Shown here in pieces: positions 1 to 11,700 of a stretch of DNA of 64,000 nucleotides. The stretch comes from Dacryopinax spathularia. Lineage: Eukaryota; Basidiomycota; Dacrymycetes; Dacrymycetales; Dacrymycetaceae. The notes below the pieces were generated by a model, which saw only the letters and a program-made list of their open reading frames with translations, was not told the origin of the DNA and did no database searches. Position 1 is the stretch's first letter. Each line of letters starts with the position of its first letter. Both the position numbers and the translations under genes were made by a program. The stretch spans positions 620,001-684,000 of the forward strand of contig JBBPFI010000003.1 of assembly GCA_037974965.1 (NCBI GenBank), given 5' to 3'.

Positions 1-878
1 CTGCTCACAAGTGTGCTACCGGTGCTTCCGGCCATACCAAGAATGAACCGCGACACCAGCACCGTCTGGATATTCCTCGCCACGGCCATCGGAATGAAAA
101 ACACTATTCTCCATATCAGCCACCCCCTCACAAAAAGCACAAAACCTGCTCACATCCAAAAATAGCTGTGCTAACCAAATACATCGGCAGCCTCCCAAAC
201 TCCTCACTAAAGCTCGCCAGCACGAGCGGAGCCAGGCCAAAGCCGAGCGCATACAGGCTGAGACCTAGCGCTGCAAGTTCTTGTGAGCACCCAAGGTCCG
301 CTTCCATCGTGTTGTATCCCATTGCGTATGCAGATCCGGTCGCCGCTGTTAGCGCTGTGAAGGATACTAGGGCGGCTGTCATGGCCCATTTTCGTGGGCG
401 GGAGAAGTTGAACGGGTTGCGGGGGTCGCCTTTCTCGTACTCCACCTACACGGAGCGATCAGCCTGCTTGCTTCATAAAAAGTTTGCAGAGGAGAGGACC
501 CACGTAGATCACATCCTCAGCTCCAGCCTCCTTCTTCAGCCCATCTGCTCCAGTCTCAAGCGCACTTTCCTCCACAGCAGGCGGTACAGTCCTCGTCGAC
601 GCCCGACTCGCGCTCCTCTTCCTCTCCCCATGCTCATGATGGTGATGATGGTGATGGTGAAACGGACCCTCCGCAACCTCCTCATTACTCGGCAAGTCAT
701 GTATCCGCGGGTCGATCGGCTCATGTACATGTGCCCTATCCGTCAGCGCGAACCCATCCTCCGTATGCCGGTGTTCTGCCATCGCTGGTCGCTCGTCCCC
801 GCCTGGGGCCTGAGGGGACGGCATAGCGCTCGTACTGGAAGCGGGAACGAGAGTGGTAGCGGAGTTGTTGGTGGTCAT
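1..878 (-). CDS. MFS transporter (DHA1-type), N-terminal part, runs off the left edge
   Basis: Major facilitator superfamily exporter of the fungal DHA1 drug/polyamine type, expected in the plasma membrane. Exons 504-878, 154-445 and 1-103; introns 446-503 and 104-153 have GT-AG ends. The long cytosolic N terminus (about 125 residues) ends in VEYEKGDPRNPFNFSRPRKW, the usual fungal pre-TM1 motif. Two or three membrane segments follow, then the loop-2/3 signature SEEFGRLPMY, and exon 3 carries the typical GMAGSTGSTL motif before the edge. The start is the first ATG. An uninterrupted run of eight histidines (about 629-659 on the plus strand) in the N-terminal tail is unusual. Substrate cannot be told from sequence. 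It is divergent from HGH1, with a 777-bp shared upstream region. Confidence 0.85.
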
Positions 879-1655
879 TGTGTGCGGTCCCTACTGGTTA
901 CTGGAGCCGGCGAGGAGGAGGGGATCGGGGTATGATCGGGCCAGGAGAGTGGGAGCCAAGACCAAGCAGCTGCCAGAGGGGGAGTCAGACGTCGGGGTCG
1001 GAGCCGTAGCCGTCGTCGGGAGATATACCTCAGCACCGAAGAGAACTAAAATTGCCGGGTAAACCACTGAGTTTGTCGTTGGGCACAAATAACTTGGCCG
1101 AAGCGGCTTGTGACCGTCGAATCATCTTCGAGCCGAGGTCCGAGTTGTCCGCCATCGCCGAACCCGCTTTTACACCGGCAATCAGTTCTGCTTTCGGGGA
1201 AGGATCGTGTGAGCGCGGACGACACGGTGGTTTATCGCCGATTTGAGTAACCGCGGAGGTCCGGTCCCTTTGCCGACACTTCCGAGCGGCGGGGCTTGAC
1301 CGGTTGGGCTTCTTCTGTAAGTTCTTCCAGCCGTCGCGACTTGGATAATGTCGTTAAATAGAGTAGAAATAGAACAATTTGTTGGAGCTGCAAGCACGAA
1401 GATCCGCTTAGAGCGAAAGTTAGATGGAGTTCCTTAATTCATGCTAATGTTCATCCTTCTACGCCTTCATTCTTCCTTGGCGCCAGGGTCGCTACACCTT
1501 CGTCATCAAGCCTGAAATTTTGGTCCCGTGAAAGTGCCTGCTAAGCTAGCAAGCTGTTGGTCAGTATTCTAACCCAGCAGCTCGTGTTTCTACAACAACT
1601 TCTGTACCACCAGCAAAACATCGATAACCTGGGCCGGCGGTAGCAGCGGGTCAAG
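879..1655. promoter_or_regulatory. Divergent intergenic region between MFS transporter and HGH1
   Basis: This 777-bp stretch separates the two start codons and must hold both promoters. Short open frames here have no recognisable similarity. I see no RNA gene or clear repeat. Confidence 0.5.
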
Positions 1656-3306
1656 ATGTCCACAGAAGCGCAATTAGAAGAGGTGCGCTATCTCTGCCTT
1701 TCCCACGCTGCTACGTGGCTGACGAGGAATTGGTCTGCAGCTACTGCAGTTCTTGCATGATCGGAACCCGCAAGCGCGCCAGGTTGCACTTGCCAACCTT
1801 GTGGGATACAGCGCCAAGGACTCGCCCTATCGAAGTCTTTTCGTGCCCCGCTCGTCGGGCGGGCTGTTGAACAACAAAGATACCAAGCAAGCAACCGTGA
1901 TCCGGGATCTGAAGCTGCTATGTCAAGACCAACCCGTACGCCCTCCTTCTCCTTTGCTTTCCGAAAGGTGTACGCTGACACTGTGGGACCAGGCAACAGC
2001 ACACGACGCCTTCCGCGCCCTAGTAAACATATCTGACAACGCGCTCGTCCTTTCCCACCTAACCGACACGCCCTTCCTCACATTCCTCACTTCCTACATC
2101 CTCAACCCGACCGCCGTGCTCGCCGACCTCGCCTCAATGCTGTTGAGCAACATAACCGTCAACCCCACCGCATGCGACGCGCTTGTCAAGCTGAAGATAC
2201 CTGTCGTGCGGCTGGAGAAGGAGAAACCGCCGTTTTATGCGACGGCATCCCGGAGCGCGACGAGTTGGGCGCCGGAGAGTTATAGGTATACGGAGGAGGT
2301 GCAGGTGGACGTCCTGCCATTCCTGGTGGATGCGTTCATCGACGGCGCTCGGGTCCCGCTAGCGGGCGAGGACAGCGCCCAAAAACGAAAAGGAGAACTC
2401 CATTTCCTCGCCAGCGTGTTTGCGAACATTTCTGCTGTGAGTACCCTTTCGTTCAGAGGAGATGAAGGGGAGAGAGCTGAGCAGAGGGAAGATGTAGACC
2501 CCAGCTGGACGGACGTTCTTCCTCACCCCCCGATCCCCCGATCCCGCGATATTCGGACCTGATGTGGGAGAGGCAGAGTATATGCTCGCTAAGCTTCTGG
2601 CGTTCACAGAGCATAGGGACGTCATCCGCCGAGGCGGTGTTCTCTCTACTATCAAGTGCGCCTTTTCTGCTCCAGTTTGCTGTGTGGGGGAGGGAGGGCT
2701 GATGAGAGGATAGGAATTGTGCGTTTTATGCGCCGGCACATCGGGCGATGCTTTCCCCCGAGACGGTGAAGGTGAAGTGCCCGCCGAGCGAGGTTCCTGC
2801 ACCAGGCATCAACATCTTGCCTTTCCTCCTATTACCGCTCGCAGGGCCGGAAGAGTTCGACCTCGAGGTACTTTCATTCCTCAGAGCTGGAGATGTATGC
2901 GTGCTGACGAATAGGACAGGACCAAGAACTTCTTCACCCAACACTTCAGTTCCTACCGCCGAGCAAGAGCCGAGAACCAGACCCGGTGCTAAGGCTGACG
3001 ATAATCGAGACTCTCCTCCTACTCTGTACGACCTACTGGGGGCGCGAGCAACTCCGCAAAAACGGAACCTACCAAATAATACGAGTGATGCAAGAATCCG
3101 AGGAGGACGACAAGGTGTGCAAACCGCATATATTACATTCCGGGGGTTGCTAATGGCGTGTACAGGTATTGGAACATATTGACAGGCTTGTGAACTTGCT
3201 CAAGAGGGACGAGACGGAGGAGACGAAGCGGGACGAGGGGGTCGTTCGTGAGCTGGCGGAGGAAGGGCTAATGCCGGACGACGAGGACGCAATCATGGAG
3301 GTCTAG
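1656..3306 (+). CDS. HGH1: HGH1 homolog, eEF2 folding co-chaperone (437 aa, 7 exons)
   Basis: Armadillo-like protein of the HGH1/FAM203 family, which in yeast assists folding of translation elongation factor eEF2 with TRiC/CCT in the cytosol. Exons 1656-1682, 1741-1935, 1993-2436, 2498-2655, 2714-2867, 2920-3114, 3166-3306 give one frame of 437 residues. Family landmarks: an N-terminal ELLQFLHDRNPQARQVALAN helix pair, NISDNALV, GRTFFLTPRSPDP, EHRDVIRRGGVLSTIKNCAF, and a C-terminal REPDPVLRLTIIETLLLLCT helix, followed by an acidic LMPDDEDAIMEV tail. Introns are 51-61 nt. Its stop codon is only 40 bp from the stop of the convergent DOPA-dioxygenase-like gene, so the transcripts should overlap. 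Confidence 0.9.
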
Positions 3307-3346
3307 CTCGCTCTTCTCCAGTTCAACAACGTCCCGACTGGCAGGC

Positions 3347-4212
3347 TCAGGCCGCAGACGCTCCGTTCGTCGCGGGCTCTGTCGTTGGTTGCGTCTGCTT
3401 CTGCTTCTGCTTGCTGAACTGCCGCAGCGGCTCCACTCTCAGAGGCCACTGCCTCCCCATCCAACTCGCCAGCTCCGTATGGTCCCTATACGGATCATCC
3501 GTGTTAGGATGTATGAGTACCCTGCCCAGCATTAGATCTCTAATCACATAACCCCTGTATCACAGCAACGCAAGAGAGAAGACGTACGAGCAAGGTCCTC
3601 GATTCACAGCGAGCCACGAGAACAGTGCGCCCGTCTGGTGAGGGGAGAAGACGTTCGCTTCGAACATCGCTACCGGGTGCGGGCCGACCGGGCGGTCCCA
3701 GAACTTGTAGATCCGCACCTGCGCGCATACAACGTCCAGTAAGCTCGGTGCACCCTTGCAGAGCAGTGAGAGAAGTAGGCGCACCTCGGGAAACTCCCGC
3801 CTTATCCGCTCATGCAGCTCCCTCGCATACTTTGTCTCGTCCTCATCTGTCTGGATATAGTAGACTGTCCGCGCTCTTGGGTTAGACGTGGTGCGGAGGA
3901 AGGGCAGAAGCTTGGACTGAACTGTGGAAATCGAACCCGTTTTTGTTAGGCAGGAACTGGTCGGGGAACTCGTCGTAGGCTTTCGACCTGCCGAACGCAT
4001 CTCGTTAGCCTTGTCGAAGCTTGTTCCCTTCCTCTCCGATTCAGGTTGGGTCGGCCAGCCTGGTCTTGGAGAGAGGGTAGGAGGAGCTGGGGGACCCTTA
4101 CATACCTTGGCCCGGGAGGGTTGTAGAGGGACTTGCCGTCGGGATTGATCGTATCCGGCAGAGGCTCCGCGTTCTCGTAGCCTTTCAGCGGGGAAGGGTA
4201 AGGCAGTGGCAT
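3347..4212 (-). CDS. DOPA 4,5-dioxygenase family protein (about 185 aa, 5 exons)
   Basis: Small cupin-like enzyme of the DOPA 4,5-dioxygenase family (extradiol ring cleavage of catechols; in the fly agaric this makes betalain pigment precursors). Exons from the start: 4106-4212, 3923-3987, 3785-3864, 3588-3718, 3347-3521. Conserved histidines are visible in FDFHIYY, VGPHPVAMFEAN and VLIHPNTDDPYRDH, together with the family motif LFSWLAVNRGP. The start is the ATG at 4212; seven further in-frame codons upstream begin with TTG. Intron 1 (118 nt) is long for this window. The short Lys/Gln/Thr-rich tail is not conserved in the family. The physiological substrate in this organism is unknown; many fungal members are uncharacterised. 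Confidence 0.85.
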
Positions 4213-4233
4213 CTTCAGCTCTCTCAGCGTCAA

Positions 4234-6259
4234 GTATCCAAGTAGTAGTAGAACAGGATCAGATTAGATAGTTGCAAGGCGCAAGGCTATATACATGCTG
4301 GAAATAGTATGGCGACAGTGCGACACGTCAGCAGCGCGAGCTGAGAAGGTGTGTGGGGAGCGCGCAATTGTCAGCTGGACATGGCGTCAGGGTCGGTCGT
4401 TGCGTAAGGGCTTAGTGGGCTGAGTAAGAGGGCATGTGTCGGCGCATTTTGGTATGGGGAGGGGAAGAGGGGCGGCGCGCGGTTGTTCGATTACTTTAGT
4501 TATGCTTAGAGAGCAGGTTTTAATGGTTAGGTAGTGCATTGAGCGGGCTTGGAGAAAACAGTGAAGCAAAGCAGGGTGCATAGAGCCGTGTACGAGAACC
4601 TCGATAGTTCAGACGGCTCGTCCGATGGTCGTTGGCGTTTCGACCGATGAGGCGGATGTTCGGATGGCCGTTCGGGATAGGAGTGGTGACCGCCCGCCCA
4701 CGGCGTTGCAAATGGTCGGATCGGCGCATTTGAGGGAAGACAAGGTCACCCTGAACCACGTAGTGTAATAGCCCGCATACTTCAGAGACCACTTCGATGA
4801 CCGAATGGCGCCGCCGCAGACGCAATAGCCACTGATTTATGAGCCAAAGATCGGAGCCGGTACTCGCTTCAACTTCGCTGCCCAGATCGCCATGTTGTAG
4901 AATCGCGCGGATCAGAGAACCTCCAATGCGTATAAATGTGTTTCGAGAAGTAGACTGCATTCCAATGCATAGATCTCGGTCGTCATGAAGCAATGCAGTC
5001 GTCATGTACACCAGGAATGTTAGCAGAGCTGAGGCATTCAAGCAGACAAAGTTCACCTATGCTGCTAATGTCGATGCATTGCAGCACTCGGAGGAATGAA
5101 CATGAGCGGAGATGAAGATGGTAATGAAGACCATCGTGGCTAGGCCGAGTTGGGAATGATTAGTGCGGGGGAATGTTAATGATGGTCAAGCTCGGAATGC
5201 GCACGTGATGAATAAAACCTTGGAAGCAGTTTTGCTGGATTGTTGCGGCGGAGGCCCATTGACTCAGGCACCGCATTCCTTATGCAGGGCACAGCCGCCC
5301 GGTCAACTGTCTGAACGAGAGCCATGTTCGTCTAGTGCCATGAATGTTGCCGAGCAATATTATGGACCGACATTGAAGAGCAGCGCCCAACTCTCAGTTT
5401 GTTTGTGGCAGCCCGGACGACAACAAAAATGCGAGAAGGATCTCAACGCTTGGAGCAACAGTGCAGCAATCATCGAGTTAATGAACGGATACCCTGAGCA
5501 GGAGAAGAAGGATGATATGAGCCTACAGCGGCCATGACGATGGGATGGTATGCAGATTGGATGGGACTAATCAACTCGCGCTCTTCTTGGTGGTTGGTGG
5601 GATTAGAGTTCATTTGTTACCGGCACGTGTTGAAACGGAAACAAATTCCATATAGGGCGAGAAGACGTCACAAGTCAGGGTCGGATCGAAGCATGAAAGT
5701 GTCCGAAGCCGCGATCGCTGCTCTCTGCTCCTCTCCTCGATGCTGAACTCACCAAGGCTTGATGCATTCCAGTGCTGTCCGACATGACATGAACAGTGGA
5801 CCAACCTCATCGACCTCCTCGTCTTCGCCGTCCACAATACACCGGGCGAAGATGGGATCTGGCCATGGCCAATGTGGTCATTTACGGTTGGAATGTAAAC
5901 ATATTACTGTCCAAAAGCGGTCGTCCTTTAAAGGGTGAGAGGAGTCCCATCCTAACGGACACCCTCTCCCTCGTCCCCACCACCCATCAGCACTCTCTCT
6001 TGCCTCACTGCAAGAGACGGGCTATCCAGCGGTACACACCGTCCAATCTCTCTACCATCTACTCTTACTCTCTACCACATCTCTCAGTGTTCGGTGTTCT
6101 TGCGTGCGTCTCGTCGCAAAGACTCCTCACTGTTACCAGTCGCTCCTTGCAAACCCACTGTCGCTACTATCTGCTCTCGGAACCTATCATTCGATCTACA
6201 CACCTTCGTGTCTCTCATCATCTCGACATACTCTCATCCATTCGACCACACCACCCATC
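4234..6259. other. Long gene-poor region upstream of the YDR124W-like gene
   Basis: Two kilobases without a recognisable gene. Open frames at 4520-5056 (-, 178 codons) and 5163-5537 (+, 124 codons) look like chance ORFs with no known motif. From about 5950 to 6259 the plus strand is rich in CT runs, as expected for a fungal core promoter and 5' leader. Upstream ATGs around 6094-6104 lie in that leader. The length suggests a heavily regulated downstream gene or an unannotated non-coding transcript. Confidence 0.4.
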
Positions 6260-8345
6260 ATGCCTCGCATCCCAGTCCGAACCGAGCCTTACACCTCCCC
6301 GGCGCGCCAACAGCGTCACTATAAGAACAAGCGCGACCAGATGCTCCGCACTCTGGGAAAGGCGTCCTACATCAACGGGTCTCACTTCGCGATCCTTCTC
6401 GTCAGCGCCAAGGGCGAAGTCGAGACGTTCGCGAGCGAGCTCTTGAAGCCATGCCTCAGTTCGTGGTTCAATGGCAATGTCGTTGAGGAAGCAAGGAATT
6501 TGGCTACGCGAGCGCGTACCATGCAGCAGCAACAAGCACAGTTGGAGAAGCACAGCGACTCTTCCCCGGCATCAGCACTGCCCATTCTGTCCTTCGCCAA
6601 TGTTGGTGATGAAAACGACATGTCTCTCGAGGACATGCCCGAGTCTCCGTCTCCGTCCCGAGATGGCTCTCCTTTCTCGCTTAATGGACAGAATAACGGC
6701 CTGCTGAGGCCGACATTGCCTGGCCGTTCGCAGTCTATGCGCGTCGCACCCAAGTTGGCTACCCTGGACACAGACGCCGCGAACATGTTCAAGTACCGGT
6801 CCAGCTCCGCATCCTACGCACCGTCACCCGCATCTACCGCGCCCTCCGTCTCGCCTAATCCGGTCGGCCCCGCTATGCAGACTCTGGTTATCCCCATGAA
6901 CCAACTCGACGCTTGGTATACGGACAAACTCCACGCTCTCCAGCAGACCACGTGCAAGCTCGTCGCAAAGTGCTGGATCAAGGTCATTGAGCCGAAGAAG
7001 CAGACCAAGCACCCGTACAACCTCGGTGAGGAGGGCAAGCCTATCTGGTGGCCCAAGGGACTGCAGCACCGCGAGCCTGACCATCTCCTCAAGCCTGGTA
7101 CGTGATGCTACCCTATGCTAGGGTGCGCAAATGCTAAATATATGCGCATATACAGAACGTACTCAGCTCCTGCTGTCCATCCTCCGCTCTCCCCTCATCC
7201 TTGTCTCTCGCCTGGAGCTTAGCACCGCTGAGCAGAACCACCTGATCCCGCCTGAGCGCATCGCCATCCTCAGGGAGCTGTACAAGGTTGCTCGCGAGGA
7301 CGAGAAGCGCCGTCGCGGCGAAGTGCCAGCGGACCAGGACATCGTCGTTCAAGTCCCTGCTCCTCCGCCCAACTCGGCGCCCCGTATGCCCTGGCCTGGT
7401 GATGAGAACTACAATGACGAGATGGACTTCACCCGCAAGCGTCCTCGTTTGTCCGATCAGGAGAACGATGGCCAGACTTGGCCTCAAATGCATGGCGAGG
7501 TCAACGCTCTTGGCGAGCGTATCAACGGTGTTCCTTCCCCTGCTCTCAGTGGGCACCTTAACCAATGCATGTCTGGCCTTGGTCAGCCCATCGACATGGG
7601 TCGCCCTGACGGTCCCTTCATGTATGCGCCGCCAACGTGGCCCAACTCCAACCCGACACTGCAACTTCCGACTGGTGACTTCTACTTCCATGCCTCGCCT
7701 GCCAGCGACGTCTCTCGTCCTGTCACTGCTACGACTTTCGAGTCTGGCCCTTCGCGTCCTCTCACCGCCAACACCTCGCTCGAGTCTGATGTCTCCGATG
7801 ACCGTCTTCAGTTCCCCGGTGCAATGGGCAATAGCCTGACTGTCCCGCATCTCCTGCATCGGTCGCACTCTTTCCCTGGCACCGCCCATCCTCAGATTGA
7901 CATGAACTTCGGTGGTGCTTCCCCTCTGGCCTACTCCCAGCAGGCACCAACCTTCGCCGTGAACGATGGCATGGTCGGACCCGCCTCGCAGAACGAACAA
8001 CCGAATCCATTTGGCTTTGCTCCGAATGGCCAGCAGCACCACGGCCAGTTCACCTTCAGCGTGCCGGAAAGCCACTTCCAGGATCCGAACGCGTCCTACG
8101 AGAGCCAGCACCCTTCGTCCTCCTTGACTGCATCGCCTGACAGCTGGACCTCGCCTTCCGAAGAGCGCAGCCAGAACAGCATGCAAATCATGCCGATGGC
8201 CATCCACATTGACGGCCCACATGGTGCACCGAAGGAGTCTCCTTCGATGGGCATGATGCAGTGGCTCAACGACTCGGTACACGGCACTCCCGCGGTAGAA
8301 GGTATGCCACCATCAGGTGGCATGCAGCATGCCGAAGTCGCCTAG
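6260..8345 (+). CDS. YDR124W-like helical-bundle protein with MADS-like N terminus (675 aa)
   Basis: Probable transcriptional regulator. Exons 6260-7097 and 7156-8345. Residues about 210-315 match the fungal YDR124W-like helical bundle: DAWYTDKLHAL, GKPIWWPKGLQHREPDHLLK, ERTQLLLSILR. Residues about 14-70 resemble the second half of an SRF-type MADS box: FAILLVSAKGEVETFASELL followed by KPCLSS, against LLLVASETGHVYTFATRKLQP in SRF. The basic DNA-contact part (HYKNKRDQMLRTLGKASYI) is diverged. The rest is low-complexity Ser/Pro/Gln/Asn sequence with a KRPRLSD nuclear localisation-like patch. The ATG at 6260 is chosen over the in-frame ATG at 6104 because the family-like sequence starts here. 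Function of the family is largely unknown. Confidence 0.75.
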
Positions 8346-8750
8346 AGCGACGTTCTTTTTCTTCCTTCTCTCGTTGCTCTTCTCATTCTTACCTTATCAC
8401 TGCGTTACCCCATTTCAATGTACTCAAAAGACTCATGGTCGCCGGCGCCGCAAATTCTTCGCATAACCCACTTTATACTTTCCTTCTATGGTACAGTTAA
8501 TCACCCGCTGCATTGATAGCCTTGTATACCCAGCTAAAGTAGCCTTGCGCGACTGGAAGTCGTTTACACAACGTTGTATCCCTTGAAAATGAACCAATGC
8601 TTGCCTCATCATATCTGCGCGCAGGTCTTGCCTTTAGAGCTTGCGTTTGGAGTTTGCCTCGTGCCATTCGTCTGCGCACGTCTTGCCTTTCGAGTTGAAC
8701 CAATCAAATTGCCTATAGCTGATACAGTACAGAAGGAAGGGAAAAACAAA
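8346..8750. terminator. Convergent 3' region between YDR124W-like gene and SF3B1
   Basis: 405 bp between two facing stop codons; it should hold both 3' UTRs and poly(A) sites. No coding feature or repeat seen. Confidence 0.4.
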
Positions 8751-11700
8751 CTACAAGAACATCTTCAGCGCGTGCCTATCATAATCGTTCCTCTTGTCGC
8801 TCAACTCGCTCAGATCAGGGTAGAACGGCACCATCGAATCCTCCGCCCCAAGGTACAGGGCATTGTATATCCTCCAGTACACTTCACGAACCTTCCGTGC
8901 GGGATGGAAGAGCCCCTGCAACGTGTAACTCATAAGGATGCCAGGCCCGAGCGATACGCGCATCGCCTCGATCGCGTCCATAACGGCGCCAATAACGTGC
9001 GGAGACGTCTCGAAGCAGTTGGGCCAAACAAGGTTCATGAGGTGCATCATCGAGTCCTCGCAACCCAGACCAGCGACGCCAAGCGCAAGATGCTTGACGA
9101 TCGTGCTCGCCGTCTGCCGATGTACGAGATCACGGTCGGTCAGAGCGTCTTCCAGCATCGTGACGACTGAGTCGACGTAGAATGCCGATTGGGGGCCGAC
9201 GTACTCAAAGACGAAGGAGAGCGCCTTCAGACAGCCGGTGCGAACGTTCAGCTCGGCAGTACGATATTCGTTCAGGATCGCAGGGATGCAAGTGAAAGGA
9301 CCGCAAGTCTCGGCGACGATGGCGATGGCAACCGTACTGCAAACACGACTCTGCCGTTCTTGTACCCGGAGGTTGGTGAGCAGGACTTGGAGCACATCCT
9401 GCGGACCCAAACTCTTGGCGATATAACCGAACGAGTTGACAGCTGCTCGACGGATACCCTTTTTGTGCGCCTTGAGGAGGTCGAGCAACTCGAAACAGAT
9501 ACGCATCCATTCCCTCGCAGGGACGAACTCAGCACCGCGATCGGCAATACGCCCGATAAGGTTGATAGACGCTTCCTGCACTTTTTCGTGCCTGTTACGC
9601 AAGATGGGTGTCATGCGTGGTAGGAGATCCTTGATGGGCGGGTTCATGTGGGTCATACCGACGACATTGGCAATAGCGCCAAGGGCAGCGATGATCGAGC
9701 CGAGCGTATCGGGGTACTCTTCACCAAGCTGCTCGAACAGGACAAGACCAAGCTTGCTCAGGAGGGCGTCTTCTCCACACTGTTTGATAACCACCGCAAG
9801 TTTGGTAGTCACGTCCGCGGCCTGCTGCCGGACCTTGGCGCTCTTGTTGTTCAGCCGCCAAAGGACGGTAGAAACGATCTGCGTGAGGTACTTCTTCACG
9901 CGTACACCGAGGGCGTTGACCACCGTCCCAAACCCGTCGAGCATGATCTGGTCCTCTGTCGTCTGCTCCTGGAAAGCATAGATGATACCATCAATAAGCT
10001 TCTCCTCGAGCTTCTCGTCGATATCGGACGCGCCGAGCTTAGCGATGACCTGGGTGATGGTCTCCATCACCATCTTCCTGAACGGCTCCGAGTCATCCTT
10101 GAGGCCATTGACGATCCTACCGACGATCTCGGACACACCGGCCTTCTGCGCCAGCTCAACGGTGGTTTCGACCACCTGCTTAAAGTTGCGCTTATCAAGC
10201 GCCATCCGCCGGACCCAGAAGGCCTTGAAGAACTCGGGAAGGATATCATGCTTGATATAAGCGGGCGTGACACCCTCCGTCGCCGCGCACTGCTTGACGA
10301 CCTTAAGGACGATCTTCTTCATCTCCTCGTCCGAGCTCTGGAACTCGCGGATGAGAATGACAGTCACTTCCTTGGTGTAGTACGACGCGTATTCGGGATC
10401 CATGAGGGGAATGATGAACCCGATCGCTTTGAGGAACGCAGCAAGGCCTTTACCACGATGTTGCCTAATGCCGATCCAGAGCGGCTTGAGCACGTTGTCG
10501 AAGGATTCGATACCGTATGGCGCGGCTGCTTCGGCCAGAGCGGCCAGGGCGAGCGCGGTCATTGTGCGCACTTTTTGCTGGTCGTCTTCAAGGCCGTGGG
10601 CGACACAGTCGACTAGGTTGCGCAAGTGGGGGAGGACAGCACAGCCCATCATGATCGCTATTTGCTGCACGATGCGGATACCGGTGTGGCGCGCTTGCCA
10701 GGACTTCTTGCTCCTACAGACAGCGCGGAGGAAAGGAAGGAGGGAAGGGATGCCAAGGGCAGAAGCGACGACGGAGAACGCACGGGCCGTCGTGTTCCGT
10801 ACATACTCGTCAACGTGGTCGATATCGGGCCGCATGGTCGAGATCATATGTGCCAGACCGGCAGCCTTGGAGAGGTTGGAGATGATCTCCCGACCCTCCA
10901 CACGCGCGTAGTAGTCCTCGTCAATGAGCAGAGGCTCGATAACGACGAGGATCTTGTGCACGTACGGCCGGACAAGATCATCCAGCTTATACAACACACG
11001 ATCGATGACCTTGACGAGCAAATGACGTTCCTGATCTTCCAGCGTACGCTCCATAAGGAGGGGCAGGATCTTGTCGAACAAGGGACCAGCGCCGAACTCG
11101 CGCGCTTTGTCAGTGATCTGCCGGAGAGCGGTCTTGCGCACGGGCGGAGTACCGTTCTTGATCTTGAGCAGCAAACGCATGATCTTGCGCTCTTTGAGCT
11201 CTTCGACAGACATCTCCGTCTCGTCTTCTTCCTTCAGGATCTTGCTGAAGTAGGTCGCATCCTCAGGTTTGAAGAACGCAAGGTTACCAACACCGGGAAT
11301 CTCAGTAGGCGCTTCGGGACCGAGAGCAGCGGCAATGGCTGCTGTGGCCCCTGAGCCTTCTTCCTGAATTTGGAAGCCGCCGAGTGGGTGGGAGATGTTC
11401 TTGGGCGGAGGGACGCGCTCGTACCCCGGTGGAGGGGTGACGATAACGTATCCGGTAGGTGGAAGGAGGATATCAAGCTCCTCATCAGACATGTACCGGT
11501 TGTTCTTGTCCTCCGATAGGGCATGATAGTTGGGCATGATGATCGGTGCAAGCCCACCAGCAGCGGTAGGAGCAGGCATGCCAGCTGGTGTCTGGTCCCA
11601 TCGAGACCGCTTTCGTTCAGGTGCGGGCTGGGGTGCGGGAGTGGTCTCCTCAGTCTTGACGGCCGTCTCGCTCGAGGGAGTCTCGTCCCACCGTGAACGC

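Noticed and set aside
4520-5056. 178-codon minus-strand ORF
   Set aside because: No motif, no clear splice partners, composition like intergenic sequence; likely chance.
5163-5537. 124-codon plus-strand ORF
   Set aside because: No recognisable domain and no good flanking exon; treated as upstream region of the next gene.
7134-8282. 382-codon minus-strand ORF opposite the YDR124W-like gene
   Set aside because: Exact antisense of a real coding exon with codon-bias mirror; Arg/Val-rich shadow.
9648-10616. 322-codon plus-strand ORF opposite SF3B1
   Set aside because: Shadow of the strongly conserved SF3B1 frame.
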